A DNA stretch of 64,000 nucleotides, taken from the NCBI GenBank assembly GCA_038211615.1, contig JBBQVL010000011.1:1-64000 (forward strand), read 5' to 3'. The first letter of the stretch is position 1. Each line of letters opens with the position of its first letter. This stretch comes from DASWJZ01 sp038211615 (GTDB taxonomy: Bacteria > Pseudomonadota > Alphaproteobacteria > Rhizobiales > Afifellaceae). The notes beneath the pieces were generated by a model. It saw only the letters and a list, made by a program, of their open reading frames with translations, searched no databases and was not told the DNA's origin. Both the position numbers and the translations under genes were made by a program. Shown here piece after piece: positions 24,956 to 33,669 of this stretch.

Positions 24956-26785
24956 TCAGGCGGCGCTTGCTGCCGCCTTTGCCCGGTCGGCGCGTTTGCG
25001 GTCGTTCGGGTCGAGGATCGTCTTCCTGAGGCGGATCGACTTCGGCGTAACCTCGACCAGCTCGTCCTCGGCGATATAGGAAAGGGCACGCTCGAGGCTG
25101 AGCCGCATCGGCGGGATCAGCACGGTCGCCTCGTCCTTGCCGGAGGCGCGGATGTTGGTGAGTTGCTTGCCCTTCATCACGTTGATCTCGAGGTCGTTGC
25201 CGCGCGTGTGCTCGCCGACGATCATGCCGCGATAGACCTTGGTGCCTGGGTCGATCATCATCGGCCCGCGGTCCTGCAGGTTGAAGATGGCGTAAGCCAC
25301 CGCCTCGCCCTGCGAATTGGAGAGGAGCACGCCGTTGCGGCGGCCCGGAATCTCGCCGCGGAAAGGCTCCCAGGCGTGGAAGATGCGGTTCATGATCGCC
25401 GTGCCGCGCGTGTCGGAAAGAAGCTGCGGCTGGTAGCCGATCAGCCCGCGCGTCGGAATGTTGAAGCGGAGCCGCGTGCGCCCGGCGCCCGACGGGCGCA
25501 TCTCGGTGAGCTCGCCGCGGCGGCTCGACAGCGTCTCGATCACGATGCCCGTATGCGCATCGTCGACGTCGATGATCACCTCTTCGATCGGCTCGAGCGT
25601 CACGCCGTTCTCCTCACGCGTGACGACGCGCGGCTTGCCGATGGTCAGCTCGAAGCCTTCGCGCCGCATCGTCTCGATCAGGATGCCGAGCTGCAATTCG
25701 CCGCGCCCGGCGACCTCGAAGGAATCCTTGTCCTCGCCCTCGGTGATCTTGAGCGCGACATTGCCCTCCGCCTCGCGCAGCAGCCGGTCGCGAATGACCC
25801 GGCTCTGCACCTTGTCGCCCTCCGTGCCGGCAAGCGGCCCGTCGTTGATCCGGAAGGTCATGGAGAGCGTCGGCGGATCGATCGGCTGCGCCGAGATCGG
25901 CTCGGTCACGGACGGATCGCAAAGCGTGTCGGCGACGCTCGCCTCAGAGAGCCCCGAGATGGCGACGATGTCGCCCGCCTCGCCCTGGTCGATGGCGCGG
26001 CGCTCAAGGCCGCGGAAGGCGAGCACTTTCGATATGCGGAAGGTTTCGACCGTCTCTCCGGTGCGCGACAGTGCCTTTACGGTCTGCCCGGCCTTGACCG
26101 CGCCGGAGCGGATGCGCCCGGTCAGCAGCCGCCCGAGGAACGGATCGGCTTCCAGCGTCGTGGCGAGCATGCGGAACGGCCCGGCCTCGACCACCGGCGG
26201 CGGGACGTGGCTCAGCACCATGTCGAGCAACGGACCGATCGAATCCTTCGGGCCGTCCGGCGAGAGCGCCATCCAGCCCTGCTTGGCGGAGCCATAGAGG
26301 ACCGGGAAATCCAGCTGCTCCTCGTTGGCGTCGAGCGCCGAGAAGAGGTCGAACACGTCGTTCAGCACCACGTCCGGCTGCGCGTCGGAGCGGTCGACCT
26401 TGTTGATGACGACGATGGGCTTCAGGCCGATCGCCAGCGCCTTCATCAGCACGAACTTGGTCTGCGGCATCGGCCCCTCGGCCGCGTCGACCAGGATGAT
26501 CGCGCCGTCCACCATGTTCAGGATGCGCTCCACCTCGCCGCCGAAATCGGCGTGGCCGGGCGTGTCGACGATGTTGATGCGCGTGTCCTTCCAGAGCAGC
26601 GAGGTCACCTTGGCGAGAATGGTGATGCCGCGCTCCTGCTCGAGCACGTTGGAATCCATCGCGCGCTCGGCCACTTTCTGGCCGGCGCGGAAGGTGCCTG
26701 AGGCGCCAAGCAGCACGTCGATCAGGGTCGTCTTGCCGTGATCAACATGCGCGATGATGGCGACGTTGCGATTGGTCGCGGACAT
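24956..26785 (-). CDS. typA: Translational GTPase TypA/BipA
   Basis: A 609-residue ribosome-associated GTPase. The G domain shows IIAHVDHGKTTL (P-loop), ERGITI, DTPGHADF and NKVDR, followed by elongation-factor-like domains and the BipA-type C-terminus ending in a basic Lys/Arg-Ala tail. TypA/BipA binds ribosomes and supports ribosome assembly and stress adaptation. Length agrees with the family. The ATG at 26785 gives the standard MSATNRNVAIIAHVDHG start; the 28-codon extension seen upstream is not conserved in style. Confidence 0.97.
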   Translation of the reverse strand: MSATNRNVAIIAHVDHGKTTLIDVLLGASGTFRAGQKVAERAMDSNVLEQERGITILAKVTSLLWKDTRINIVDTPGHADFGGEVERILNMVDGAIILVDAAEGPMPQTKFVLMKALAIGLKPIVVINKVDRSDAQPDVVLNDVFDLFSALDANEEQLDFPVLYGSAKQGWMALSPDGPKDSIGPLLDMVLSHVPPPVVEAGPFRMLATTLEADPFLGRLLTGRIRSGAVKAGQTVKALSRTGETVETFRISKVLAFRGLERRAIDQGEAGDIVAISGLSEASVADTLCDPSVTEPISAQPIDPPTLSMTFRINDGPLAGTEGDKVQSRVIRDRLLREAEGNVALKITEGEDKDSFEVAGRGELQLGILIETMRREGFELTIGKPRVVTREENGVTLEPIEEVIIDVDDAHTGIVIETLSSRRGELTEMRPSGAGRTRLRFNIPTRGLIGYQPQLLSDTRGTAIMNRIFHAWEPFRGEIPGRRNGVLLSNSQGEAVAYAIFNLQDRGPMMIDPGTKVYRGMIVGEHTRGNDLEINVMKGKQLTNIRASGKDEATVLIPPMRLSLERALSYIAEDELVEVTPKSIRLRKTILDPNDRKRADRAKAAASAA

Positions 26786-26946
26786 AAAGCTCTGCCGGGT
26801 TTTGGAAATTCGCGGCTGCATTAGCCGATTTTCTGCCCGTAAGATAGGTGGGCCGTGTGACGCTTTCACCCGCGGCGTGGTGTTTTTTCGCCGGCGCGAG
26901 TGCGTGGTAGGGTCGCCGCGGGCGCGAGGATCGGCGGAGTTTGAGG

Positions 26947-27276
26947 ATGAACCGGGCTTTCGGCGTGGGCTTAACCATTGCCGCGCTTGGCGTTTTAGGC
27001 AGCCACGCCGAGGCGCTCGATCGCCGCGTCAGGATAGTCAACGACTCGAAGCATGTGATCGTCGGCTTCTTCGGCACCAATGTCGGCGTGCGCGACTGGC
27101 AGGATAGCCTGCTCGGCGGCGACCAGCTTAAGCCGGGAGCCTCGCTGGTGCTCGATTTCGAGGATGGCAGCGGCTATTGCCGCTTCCGCTTTCGCGCCGT
27201 GTTCGACGATGGCGTCGAGGTGGTGCGCGAGAGCGTCAACGTCTGCGAGATCGGCACCTACCGCTACGCGGACTGA
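26947..27276 (+). CDS. Small secreted protein, paralogue A of a tandem pair
   Basis: A 109-residue protein with a signal peptide (MNRAFGVGLTIAALGVLG, cleavage near AEALD). The mature part starts DRRVRIVNDSKHVIVGFFG and ends with a conserved block, DGSGYCRFRFRAVFDDG then VNVCEIGTYRY, with two cysteines likely to form a periplasmic disulfide. I do not recognise a named family. The gene at 27389 is a diverged copy with the same architecture. GAGG stands just before the ATG, and a TTG two codons earlier is also in frame. Confidence 0.8.
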   Translation: MNRAFGVGLTIAALGVLGSHAEALDRRVRIVNDSKHVIVGFFGTNVGVRDWQDSLLGGDQLKPGASLVLDFEDGSGYCRFRFRAVFDDGVEVVRESVNVCEIGTYRYAD

Positions 27277-27388
27277 CCGGAGAATCCGGCAGATCGCGGC
27301 CGGCCGGGCGATTTTTCATTTGCGGCGAAATCAGGGCAAGAGTATTTCTCGACCTGGAGCCGCTAACCGCCTTGCATTGGAGAACCAG

Positions 27389-27727
27389 ATGATTCTGGCT
27401 CAATTGACCCGATCCTCCGCCGCCGCCGCGGCGCTGCTCTTTTTCCTCTCGATGCCCGCTCAGGCGCTCGACCGGCACGTGAAGATCATCAACGATACCG
27501 GCTTCGACATCGTCCACTTCTACGGCTCGCAGGTCGACGCCAAGACCTGGGAGGAGGATATCCTCGGGCAGGATCTCCTCGCGGCCGGCGATTCGGTCGA
27601 TATCAATTTCGACGACGGCACAGGCTATTGCATGTTCGATTTCCGCGCGGTCTTCGAGGATGGCGACGAACTCGTCCGCAAGAACATCAACGTCTGCGAG
27701 ATCGGCACCTACCGCTATCACGAGTAA
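27389..27727 (+). CDS. Small secreted protein, paralogue B of a tandem pair
   Basis: A 112-residue exported protein with a signal peptide ending near QALD, followed by RHVKIINDTGFDIVHFYGSQ. It shares with its neighbour the block DGTGYCMFDFRAVFEDG and NVCEIGTYRYH, and both cysteines. About half of the mature residues are the same by eye, so the pair arose by tandem duplication. The mature protein is notably acidic (many Asp/Glu), unlike paralogue A. GGAGA precedes the ATG at good spacing. Its function is unknown; a periplasmic or surface role is inferred from the signal peptide. Confidence 0.82.
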   Translation: MILAQLTRSSAAAAALLFFLSMPAQALDRHVKIINDTGFDIVHFYGSQVDAKTWEEDILGQDLLAAGDSVDINFDDGTGYCMFDFRAVFEDGDELVRKNINVCEIGTYRYHE

Positions 27728-27739
27728 AGGGAATGGCCG

Positions 27740-27764
27740 GGCGGCTACGCTTGTCGTGGCCGCC
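27740..27764. terminator. Hairpin between convergent genes
   Basis: GGCGGCTACG pairs with CGTGGCCGCC (one G-T wobble) around a CTTGT loop, between the ends of the secreted-protein gene and nitronate monooxygenase. There is no strong T-run, so termination here would be partly factor-dependent. Confidence 0.55.
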
Positions 27765-27792
27765 TGCCGCGCGTTAGCCGACGAGCGCAGGC

Positions 27793-28881
27793 CTAGCCGG
27801 CCATGACGCGAAGCCGTTCCAGTGCTTCCTCCGCCAGCCTGTTTGTGAGTTCGCCAGCCGGAATCTCACGCGCCAGCGGCCCGGCCTGGCCGGTCCAGAG
27901 CACGCTGAAATCGTTGGAGCTTGCGGCCTCCGCCTTGGCGCGAAGCGGACCGATTGCGCCGCCGGCAAGTGGAAAGGCCGGCGCGTCGGCGCTGACAGGC
28001 CCCACTTCGGTGATGAACCGGGTTCTGATCCCGCGTGCCGGGCGGCCGGTGTAGACGTTGGTCAGGACGCTGTCCTCGTCGCGCGCCGTCCTGAGCGCGT
28101 CCCTGTGGATGGCCGAGATCGTTGCCTCCGGCGTGCGGAGGTATGCCGTTCCGATCTGCACACCCGCGGCGCCTAGTGCGAAGGCTGCCGCGATGCCACG
28201 ACCGTCCGCGATCCCTCCGGCTGCGACGACCGGCACGTCAACCGCGTCGACGATCTGCGGCAGGAGGGCGAATGTCCCGATCTGCGCAGCGATGTCCGTG
28301 GTCAGAAACATGCCGCGATGCCCGCCGGCCTCCGCTCCCTGCGCGATGATCGCGTCGAAGCCTTTATCGGCCAGGAATTTCGCTTCGCGCACAGTGGTCG
28401 CGGAGCAGAGCGTCTTGCACCCGGCGCTGCGCACGCGCCGCAGGAGGTCGTCGGATGGCGGGCCGAAGTGGAAGCTCACGGCCTTCGGCCGCACTTCCTC
28501 GACGAGTTGGCAGAACGCTTCGTCGAAGGGTACGCGGATGGCGGCGTTCTGTCCTGTCGGGAGCTGCAGGCCAAGTTCCTCATAGTATCCGCGTAGCCGC
28601 TCGCGCCAGCGCGTCTCGACCGCCGCATCCGGGACCGGAGGCGCGTGGCAGAAGAAGTTCATGAGGAAGCCGCGGTTCGTCGCCGCACGGATCCGATCGA
28701 TCTCCAAACGGGCACTCTCGACTGTCAGCATGGCGCAGGGCAGGGAGCCGAGGGCTCCGGCTGCGGAGACCGCGGCCACGAGCGCCGAGCCCTGTGACCC
28801 CGCCATCGGCGCCTGGACGATCGGGACATCGATCTCCAGGAGATCGAGCAGCCGTCGAGTCGGCCACCGGGTTTCCGCCAT
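27793..28881 (-). CDS. Nitronate monooxygenase (2-nitropropane dioxygenase family)
   Basis: A 362-residue FMN-dependent TIM-barrel enzyme that oxidises nitronates (toxic nitro compounds) to carbonyls and nitrite. Conserved features include VPIVQAPMAGSQG at the start, FHFGPPSDDLLRRV, IAQGAEAGGHRGMF (flavin and active-site histidine) and VPVVAAGGIADGRG. It starts at 28881 with GAGG upstream; the long N-terminal extension of the same frame crosses the intergenic promoter region and is unlikely to be translated. It is divergent from a MarR regulator and an efflux pump, so all may respond to the same toxic compound. Confidence 0.92.
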   Translation of the reverse strand: MAETRWPTRRLLDLLEIDVPIVQAPMAGSQGSALVAAVSAAGALGSLPCAMLTVESARLEIDRIRAATNRGFLMNFFCHAPPVPDAAVETRWRERLRGYYEELGLQLPTGQNAAIRVPFDEAFCQLVEEVRPKAVSFHFGPPSDDLLRRVRSAGCKTLCSATTVREAKFLADKGFDAIIAQGAEAGGHRGMFLTTDIAAQIGTFALLPQIVDAVDVPVVAAGGIADGRGIAAAFALGAAGVQIGTAYLRTPEATISAIHRDALRTARDEDSVLTNVYTGRPARGIRTRFITEVGPVSADAPAFPLAGGAIGPLRAKAEAASSNDFSVLWTGQAGPLAREIPAGELTNRLAEEALERLRVMAG

Positions 28882-29003
28882 GATCCGCCTCTGCCATCCG
28901 GTTCGTCTTTGCGCACTATAGCGGCGGAGCTTCCCATTTTCTCCTCGCGATGAATTGCGAAGGCGGGCGCTACCCCCTTGACGCCGAACGGCCATTTTAG
29001 CAA

Positions 29004-29024
29004 ATAGTAAGTCCGCCATACTAT
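29004..29024. promoter_or_regulatory. Probable MarR operator
   Basis: A perfect inverted repeat ATAGTA-N9-TACTAT lies 12 bp before the marR-type start, in the AT-rich gap between this gene and the divergent nitronate monooxygenase. Size and location fit autoregulation by the adjacent MarR protein. Confidence 0.6.
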
Positions 29025-29035
29025 ATGCTCGCAGG

Positions 29036-29491
29036 ATGAATTCCTCCGCAGACGATTCCATCGCCTTCCTCGTCGGCGATCTCGCACGCGCCTTTCGTCA
29101 GCGCTTTGAAGCCGCGCTCGCGGCTGAGGGCCTTGAGATCACCGTCGGTGAGGCGCGGACGCTCTTTCACGCCTCGCGCCGCGGCGCGGTGCGCCAGAAT
29201 CTTCTGGCGGAGCGGATGGGCATCGAGCCGATGACGCTGGTGAATTTCCTCGACCGGCTGGAGCGGCGCGGCTGGATCGTGCGCGAAACCGATCCGAGCG
29301 ACCGGCGCGCCAAGATCGTGCGCGTGACGCCGCCGGCGCGCCCGCTTGTGCAGCGTCTTGAAGTGATCGCCGCCGGGGTGCGCAGCAAGGCGGCCGCCGG
29401 CCTTTCGGCGCGCGAGATGGAGACGCTGCGGCTCGCGCTGGAGCGGATGCGCGACAACCTCAGCCAGACGGAAGCGGACGCCGCGGCATGA
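29036..29491 (+). CDS. MarR family transcriptional regulator
   Basis: A 151-residue winged-helix regulator. The DNA-binding part is recognisable in AERMGIEPMTLVNFLDRLERR followed by the wing IVRETDPSDRRAKIVRVT. N- and C-terminal helices form the dimer interface. It overlaps the start of the MFS pump gene (ATGA), so it regulates and is co-expressed with it. The inverted repeat at 29004-29024 is the probable binding site. Inducing ligand unknown, likely a small aromatic or toxic compound. Confidence 0.92.
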   Translation: MNSSADDSIAFLVGDLARAFRQRFEAALAAEGLEITVGEARTLFHASRRGAVRQNLLAERMGIEPMTLVNFLDRLERRGWIVRETDPSDRRAKIVRVTPPARPLVQRLEVIAAGVRSKAAAGLSAREMETLRLALERMRDNLSQTEADAAA

Positions 29492-30738
29492 CGAAGCCCG
29501 CCATGAGCGAGTTCCGCATGTCGGTGATCGGCGGGCTGATGGTCGCGCTCGGGCCGATCTCCCTGTCGCTCTACACGCCGGCAATGCCGGAACTGGTGCA
29601 GGTCTTCAGCACCAGCGTCTCCACCATCAAGCTCACGCTGACATGCTACTTCGCGGGGTTCGCGCTGGCGCAGCTCGTCTGCGGGCCGCTGTCTGACGCC
29701 TACGGCCGTCGCCGCATCGCGCTGGGCTTCACCTGCATCTATCTCTGCGGCAGCGTGCTCGCGGCTTTTGCCCCAAGCGTCGAATGGCTGCTCGCCGGGC
29801 GTCTGGTGCAGGGGATCGGGGCGGCGGCCGGCGTGTCGATTGCGCGGGCCATGGTGCGCGACCTCTACAGCGGCGACCAGTCGATCCGCATCATGAACAT
29901 GATCGGCGTGCTCCTCGCGATCGGCCCGGCAATGTCGCCGACGCTCGGCGGCATCGCCCTGCATCTCTTCGGGTGGCAGTCGATTTTCGTCTTCATGGTG
30001 ATCTATGGAATCGTTCTTCTGCTGATCCTCCTCGGAGCGACACGCGAGACCCATGCCAATCCTGACCCGAGCCGGCTCCGGCCGCGCGAGCTTGCGCGGA
30101 ATTATGGACGCCTGCTGGTCGGACCGGCATTCCTCGGCCCGAGCATCGTCTATGGCTGCGCGGCCGGCAGCATCTACACGATGGCGACGCTGCTCCCCTT
30201 CGTGATGATCGAGACGGTTGGCCTTACGCCGACCCAGTTCGGCTTCAGCATGATCATGCAGACCGGCTCCTACCTGATCGGGGCAATCTGCATGCGGAAG
30301 CTCCTGAGGAAGTTCGAAGCCCACCGCCTGGTGCCGATCGGGCTCGCGCTTATCGTCGCGGCCGGGCTGCTGCTCGCCATCGGGCTCCGCCTGGTTCCGC
30401 CAACCTTCATCGGCGTCATGGGTCCCGTGGCGCTGATCGCTCTCGGCATCGCCTTCATCTCGCCTTCGGCGCAGACGACGGCGCTCGCCTCCTACGCCGA
30501 CATCGCCGGGTCGGCGGCGGCGATGATGGGCTTCTTCCAGATGGGCGGCGGCTTCCTCGGCTCGGCCATCTCGGCGGCAATCGGCCGTCCGGTGTTTTCG
30601 CTTTCCACCATCATCCCCGTGATGATCGTGATTGCCGTCGTCGCGCACTACTGGTGTCGCGCGCTGATCGCCCAGCGTCTCCGCATACTCGACAGCATCG
30701 CGGACCGCATCATCGAGCCCCCGGCGCCGGCGGAGTAA
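29488..30738 (+). CDS. MFS drug-resistance transporter, Bcr/CflA type
   Basis: A 416-residue major facilitator with 12 predicted membrane helices. The family motif A region is AQLVCGPLSDAYGRRRIALG, and LLAGRLVQGIGAAAGVSIARA follows as in Bcr/CflA proteins, which export antibiotics and other small molecules with proton exchange. It is coupled to the upstream MarR gene by ATGA and followed by a hairpin terminator. A second ATG five codons in could be the true start. Substrate unknown. Confidence 0.92.
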   Translation: MTKPAMSEFRMSVIGGLMVALGPISLSLYTPAMPELVQVFSTSVSTIKLTLTCYFAGFALAQLVCGPLSDAYGRRRIALGFTCIYLCGSVLAAFAPSVEWLLAGRLVQGIGAAAGVSIARAMVRDLYSGDQSIRIMNMIGVLLAIGPAMSPTLGGIALHLFGWQSIFVFMVIYGIVLLLILLGATRETHANPDPSRLRPRELARNYGRLLVGPAFLGPSIVYGCAAGSIYTMATLLPFVMIETVGLTPTQFGFSMIMQTGSYLIGAICMRKLLRKFEAHRLVPIGLALIVAAGLLLAIGLRLVPPTFIGVMGPVALIALGIAFISPSAQTTALASYADIAGSAAAMMGFFQMGGGFLGSAISAAIGRPVFSLSTIIPVMIVIAVVAHYWCRALIAQRLRILDSIADRIIEPPAPAE

Positions 30739-30742
30739 CGGA

Positions 30743-30766
30743 GGGACGGCGTCTCGCCGTCCCCTT
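30743..30766 (+). terminator. Hairpin terminator after the MFS gene
   Basis: A perfect stem GGGACGGCG / CGCCGTCCC with a TCT loop lies 4 bp after the stop and is followed by CTT. It separates the MarR-MFS unit from the convergent M15-like gene. Confidence 0.65.
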
Positions 30767-30814
30767 GCCGCAGGCGCCGCAGCAGTGGGGCGCGCGAGGA
30801 ACGCGCATTGTCCT

Positions 30815-31435
30815 TCACCGAAGCGTCGCCAGAAACTCCACATATTCGGCGCGATGGTCGCCGGCGAAGTTCGCCATGCCGGGCTTCGTCAGCAGCCCGC
30901 GGCGGGGTGGGACAAAGCTCTTGATCGTCCGCTTCGGTACATCGCGCCAGCCGAGATTGAACGCGGCGAATTTCGGAAAGAACAGCATCGTGGAATAGGG
31001 CAGGTGGTCGTGCACCCACCAGCCAAGCGCCTCCCATCGTCCCGTCTGCTCGTAGTAGGGAATGAAGGCGTGCACGATGATCGTCGCCATCGCGCCGCCG
31101 ATGCCCTCCGGCGTGCGCCGATCCCAGATGTGCTCCGCGTATTCGCTTTCGGGCTTGGCGCAATTGTGCCCCCGCTCGTTGCACACCCGCGCCACCTCGC
31201 GGCAGCGATAGGCGGAGCGCACCGAGATGCGTCCGAATTTCTCGCGGAGCGGCTCCAGCAGGTTCTCGCAAAGCCCGCGGCCGGTCTCGATGGCGAGTTC
31301 GGGATCATCCGGGATATTCGGAATGCCATAGAGATTGGCGACTTCCGAGTAGAGGAAATCGCGCATGAAGAAATTCTCGGAAAGCCGCACGCGACCGAGG
31401 TCTTCAAGCGATCTGACGCTGCCGGGTTTCCTCAT
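30815..31435 (-). CDS. Hypothetical protein resembling M15-type peptidases
   Basis: A 206-residue cytoplasmic protein without signal peptide or membrane segments. The segment LSENFFMRDFLYSEVANLYG near residues 18-38, followed by LLEPLREKFGRISVRSAYRC, resembles the start of M15-type (D-Ala-D-Ala carboxypeptidase-like) domains, including the SAYRC strand. YAEHIWDRR may stand in place of the usual zinc-binding SxHxxGxAxD, but the expected residues are not clearly complete, so catalysis is doubtful. It ends 8 bp from the transporter gene downstream in transcription terms, so the two may be co-transcribed. Confidence 0.6.
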   Translation of the reverse strand: MRKPGSVRSLEDLGRVRLSENFFMRDFLYSEVANLYGIPNIPDDPELAIETGRGLCENLLEPLREKFGRISVRSAYRCREVARVCNERGHNCAKPESEYAEHIWDRRTPEGIGGAMATIIVHAFIPYYEQTGRWEALGWWVHDHLPYSTMLFFPKFAAFNLGWRDVPKRTIKSFVPPRRGLLTKPGMANFAGDHRAEYVEFLATLR

Positions 31436-31443
31436 GTGCGCAC

Positions 31444-32679
31444 CTAAAGCGCGATCAGCCCCGAAAACCAGAGCCAGGCGAACGTGACGGCGATGCTCGC
31501 GACCGTCATCGGGATTCCGGAGCGGGCGAAATCCATGAAGCCGAGCCTGACGCCGGCGAGCTGCGCGCGTTCCGCCACGATGATGTTGCAGAGCGAGCCG
31601 GTGAGCAGCAGGTTGCCGGCGAAGGTGGTGAGGAGCGCCAGCCCCGCGAGCGCGCCGTCCGACAGATCGGGGATCAGCTTCAGCACGAGGATCACGGCCG
31701 GGACGTTGCCGATCGTGTTGGAGGCCAGCAAGGCGAGCGGGGTCATCACCGAGAGGCGATCGGGGAGGAGCCCCGTGGCGGCGAGCCAGTGCAGGCCGTC
31801 CTGCGCGACGCCGGTCTTCGCGAAGGCCGCCGTCACCCCGAAGAGGCAGACGAAGAGCAGCAGCAGGTGCCAGTCAACGCCGCCGATCAGTGCGCGCGAC
31901 GACATGCGCCGCGAGAGCAGCAGCGCGCCGGCGACGGCGAGCGCGGAGAGCTCGCGCGGCAGCGGGCTCAGGAACAGCGCGACCAGCGCAACCACCGCGG
32001 CGCTCGCCTTGGCGAGCTGGAATTTCCGCAGCGGCGCTCCGCTTTCCAGCGGCGGTGTCTCCTGCCTCTCCCCCGCGACGAAGCCGTTCCGCCAGGTCAG
32101 CACCACCGCGAAATAGACCGCCGCGAGCGACAGGATAGACGGCGGCAGGGCGAAGAGCACGTAGGGCCAGAAATCGAGCCCGCCCGCCTGTCCGATCAGG
32201 ATATTCTGCGGATTGCCGATGAGCGTTGCGGCGGAGCCTGCGTTCGCCGCGCCGGCCAGCGCCACGAGATAGGGCCGTGCGTCGAGGCCGTTGGACACGA
32301 GCCCGACACAGACGAGCGGGGTCAGCGCCACCGCGATGACATCGTTGGTGAGCACCGCCGACAACAGGCCGGTGACGGCGATCAGCACCGCAAGCACGAG
32401 TCTGGGGCTGCTGGCCGCGTGCGTCACGCGTTCCGCGACCCAGCCGTAGAACCCCGACATCTCGAATTGCGCCGAAAGGATCATCAGCGCGAAGAGGAGC
32501 GCGATGGTCGGCATGTCGATCGCCGCCCCGGCCTCGCTGAGCGGCAGGTCGCCGCTTGCGAGCAGCACGATCAGCCCAAGCAGCGCCACGCCGGTACGGT
32601 CGAGCGCAAAGCCCGGAATCCGCCCAAACGCCATCCCGACATAGACGATGATGAAGACGGCGACGGAAAGGGTGGTCAC
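31444..32679 (-). CDS. ArsB/SLC13-type anion transporter
   Basis: A 411-residue inner-membrane transporter of the ion-transporter superfamily with about 11 membrane helices. Typical motifs are LLSAVLTNDVIAVALTPLV in the first half and ASNTIGNVPAVILVLKL in the second, the paired re-entrant-loop signatures of ArsB/NhaD/SLC13 proteins, plus AGAANAGSAATLIGNPQN. Substrates in this family include arsenite, sulfate, dicarboxylates and sodium/proton; none can be chosen here, and no ars genes are nearby. It is upstream of the M15-like gene. Confidence 0.87.
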   Translation of the reverse strand: MTTLSVAVFIIVYVGMAFGRIPGFALDRTGVALLGLIVLLASGDLPLSEAGAAIDMPTIALLFALMILSAQFEMSGFYGWVAERVTHAASSPRLVLAVLIAVTGLLSAVLTNDVIAVALTPLVCVGLVSNGLDARPYLVALAGAANAGSAATLIGNPQNILIGQAGGLDFWPYVLFALPPSILSLAAVYFAVVLTWRNGFVAGERQETPPLESGAPLRKFQLAKASAAVVALVALFLSPLPRELSALAVAGALLLSRRMSSRALIGGVDWHLLLLFVCLFGVTAAFAKTGVAQDGLHWLAATGLLPDRLSVMTPLALLASNTIGNVPAVILVLKLIPDLSDGALAGLALLTTFAGNLLLTGSLCNIIVAERAQLAGVRLGFMDFARSGIPMTVASIAVTFAWLWFSGLIAL

Positions 32680-33010
32680 TTATCGGCGAACCTTCAATCT
32701 CCGACGCGTCATGCGATGCATCGACGCCGCGTTGTGGCGCACCTAGTGGCAGAGCGCCTTCCTGTAGGCAACGCAAGGGTTGATCGATTGGAACTGCAAG
32801 GCCGTCGAGACTATGGATGCCATCGAGCGGTTTCTGAAGCAGCCTCTACCTCGCGCGTCGACGAGCGCGAGATGATCGTGTCTGCCGGAAGCAGTCTTGA
32901 AATTCCAACCGCTTGTGACGTTCAGACTTGGCGGTTTGACGTAAGGTAAGCTATTTCGTTACGTTCGCTGCCGGGACCAGGAGATGGTCTAATTCCGGGG
33001 GGATGATGGC
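32680..33010. other. 331-bp intergenic region
   Basis: No gene is visible. It separates the divergent transporter (minus) and the secreted-protein gene (plus). Base composition is less GC-rich than the surroundings. TTGACG at 32936-32941 is a possible -35 element for the plus-strand gene, with only a weak -10 downstream. Confidence 0.5.
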
Positions 33011-33538
33011 ATGAACAGATTAATATCGTTGGGTCGGCACACTTTTATTGGTGTCGCTCTCTTGACGGTCCTGGCGCCAGCGGCTCAGGCGGACATAAAA
33101 ATCTTCAGCGCCGGGGGATGTCTGGTCACGGCCGGCGTGCCGGGAGAAGTCAAGAGCAACGCCTTGGGGATAGTGCAGAACACTAGCTTCGTCACGGATG
33201 GATCCATCGCGTGCTTTCTTGTGCGCGATCACCCGACGGCAAAGCCGGCAAAAATAGAAGTATCGGTCGTCGACAACAGCTCTGTGACGGTGGGCACCAA
33301 AGACATTTCATGCCGCGCGATTCTCGTCGATCGCTTCGGCAGGTCAACTGCGTCCGGAGGTCCGGTCTCGACATCCGGAACCAATGCTAACGGCACTATC
33401 TTGAACTTGCCGGTGCCGGGGGCGGCCGTGCAAAATGGAACAATTGCCGTACAGTGCACCATTCCGCGCCGCGCTGTGGGAAATCCCTCCTCCTCGGTTG
33501 CGTCAATCAAGCTGACCGAACCCAATCCGGCGCCCTAG
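33011..33538 (+). CDS. Secreted hypothetical protein, 175 residues
   Basis: An exported protein of unknown function. The signal peptide is MNRLISLGRHTFIGVALLTV with cleavage near AQADIK. The mature domain is rich in Val, Ser, Thr and Gly, contains four cysteines (GGCLVT, IACFLV, ISCRAI, VQCTIP) that could form two disulfides, and looks beta-strand rich with a Gly-Ser-Thr-Asn loop (STSGTNANG). Codon use includes more A/T third positions than neighbours (for example AATATCG near the start), suggesting a different origin. The ATG follows GGGGGGATGATGGC. It lies alone between the transporter and argG. Confidence 0.72.
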   Translation: MNRLISLGRHTFIGVALLTVLAPAAQADIKIFSAGGCLVTAGVPGEVKSNALGIVQNTSFVTDGSIACFLVRDHPTAKPAKIEVSVVDNSSVTVGTKDISCRAILVDRFGRSTASGGPVSTSGTNANGTILNLPVPGAAVQNGTIAVQCTIPRRAVGNPSSSVASIKLTEPNPAP

Positions 33539-33669
33539 CCTCGGTCGTTCGCTGGGAGGCGGTTGCAGCGCTGCGGCGGTCAGGCGGAATGTGCCTTTGA
33601 TCGCCGCAGCTCAACGGACATAGCCCTCCGCCCGTCGTTTTAACTACGGCCAGCGTGCTCGGAGCGCGG

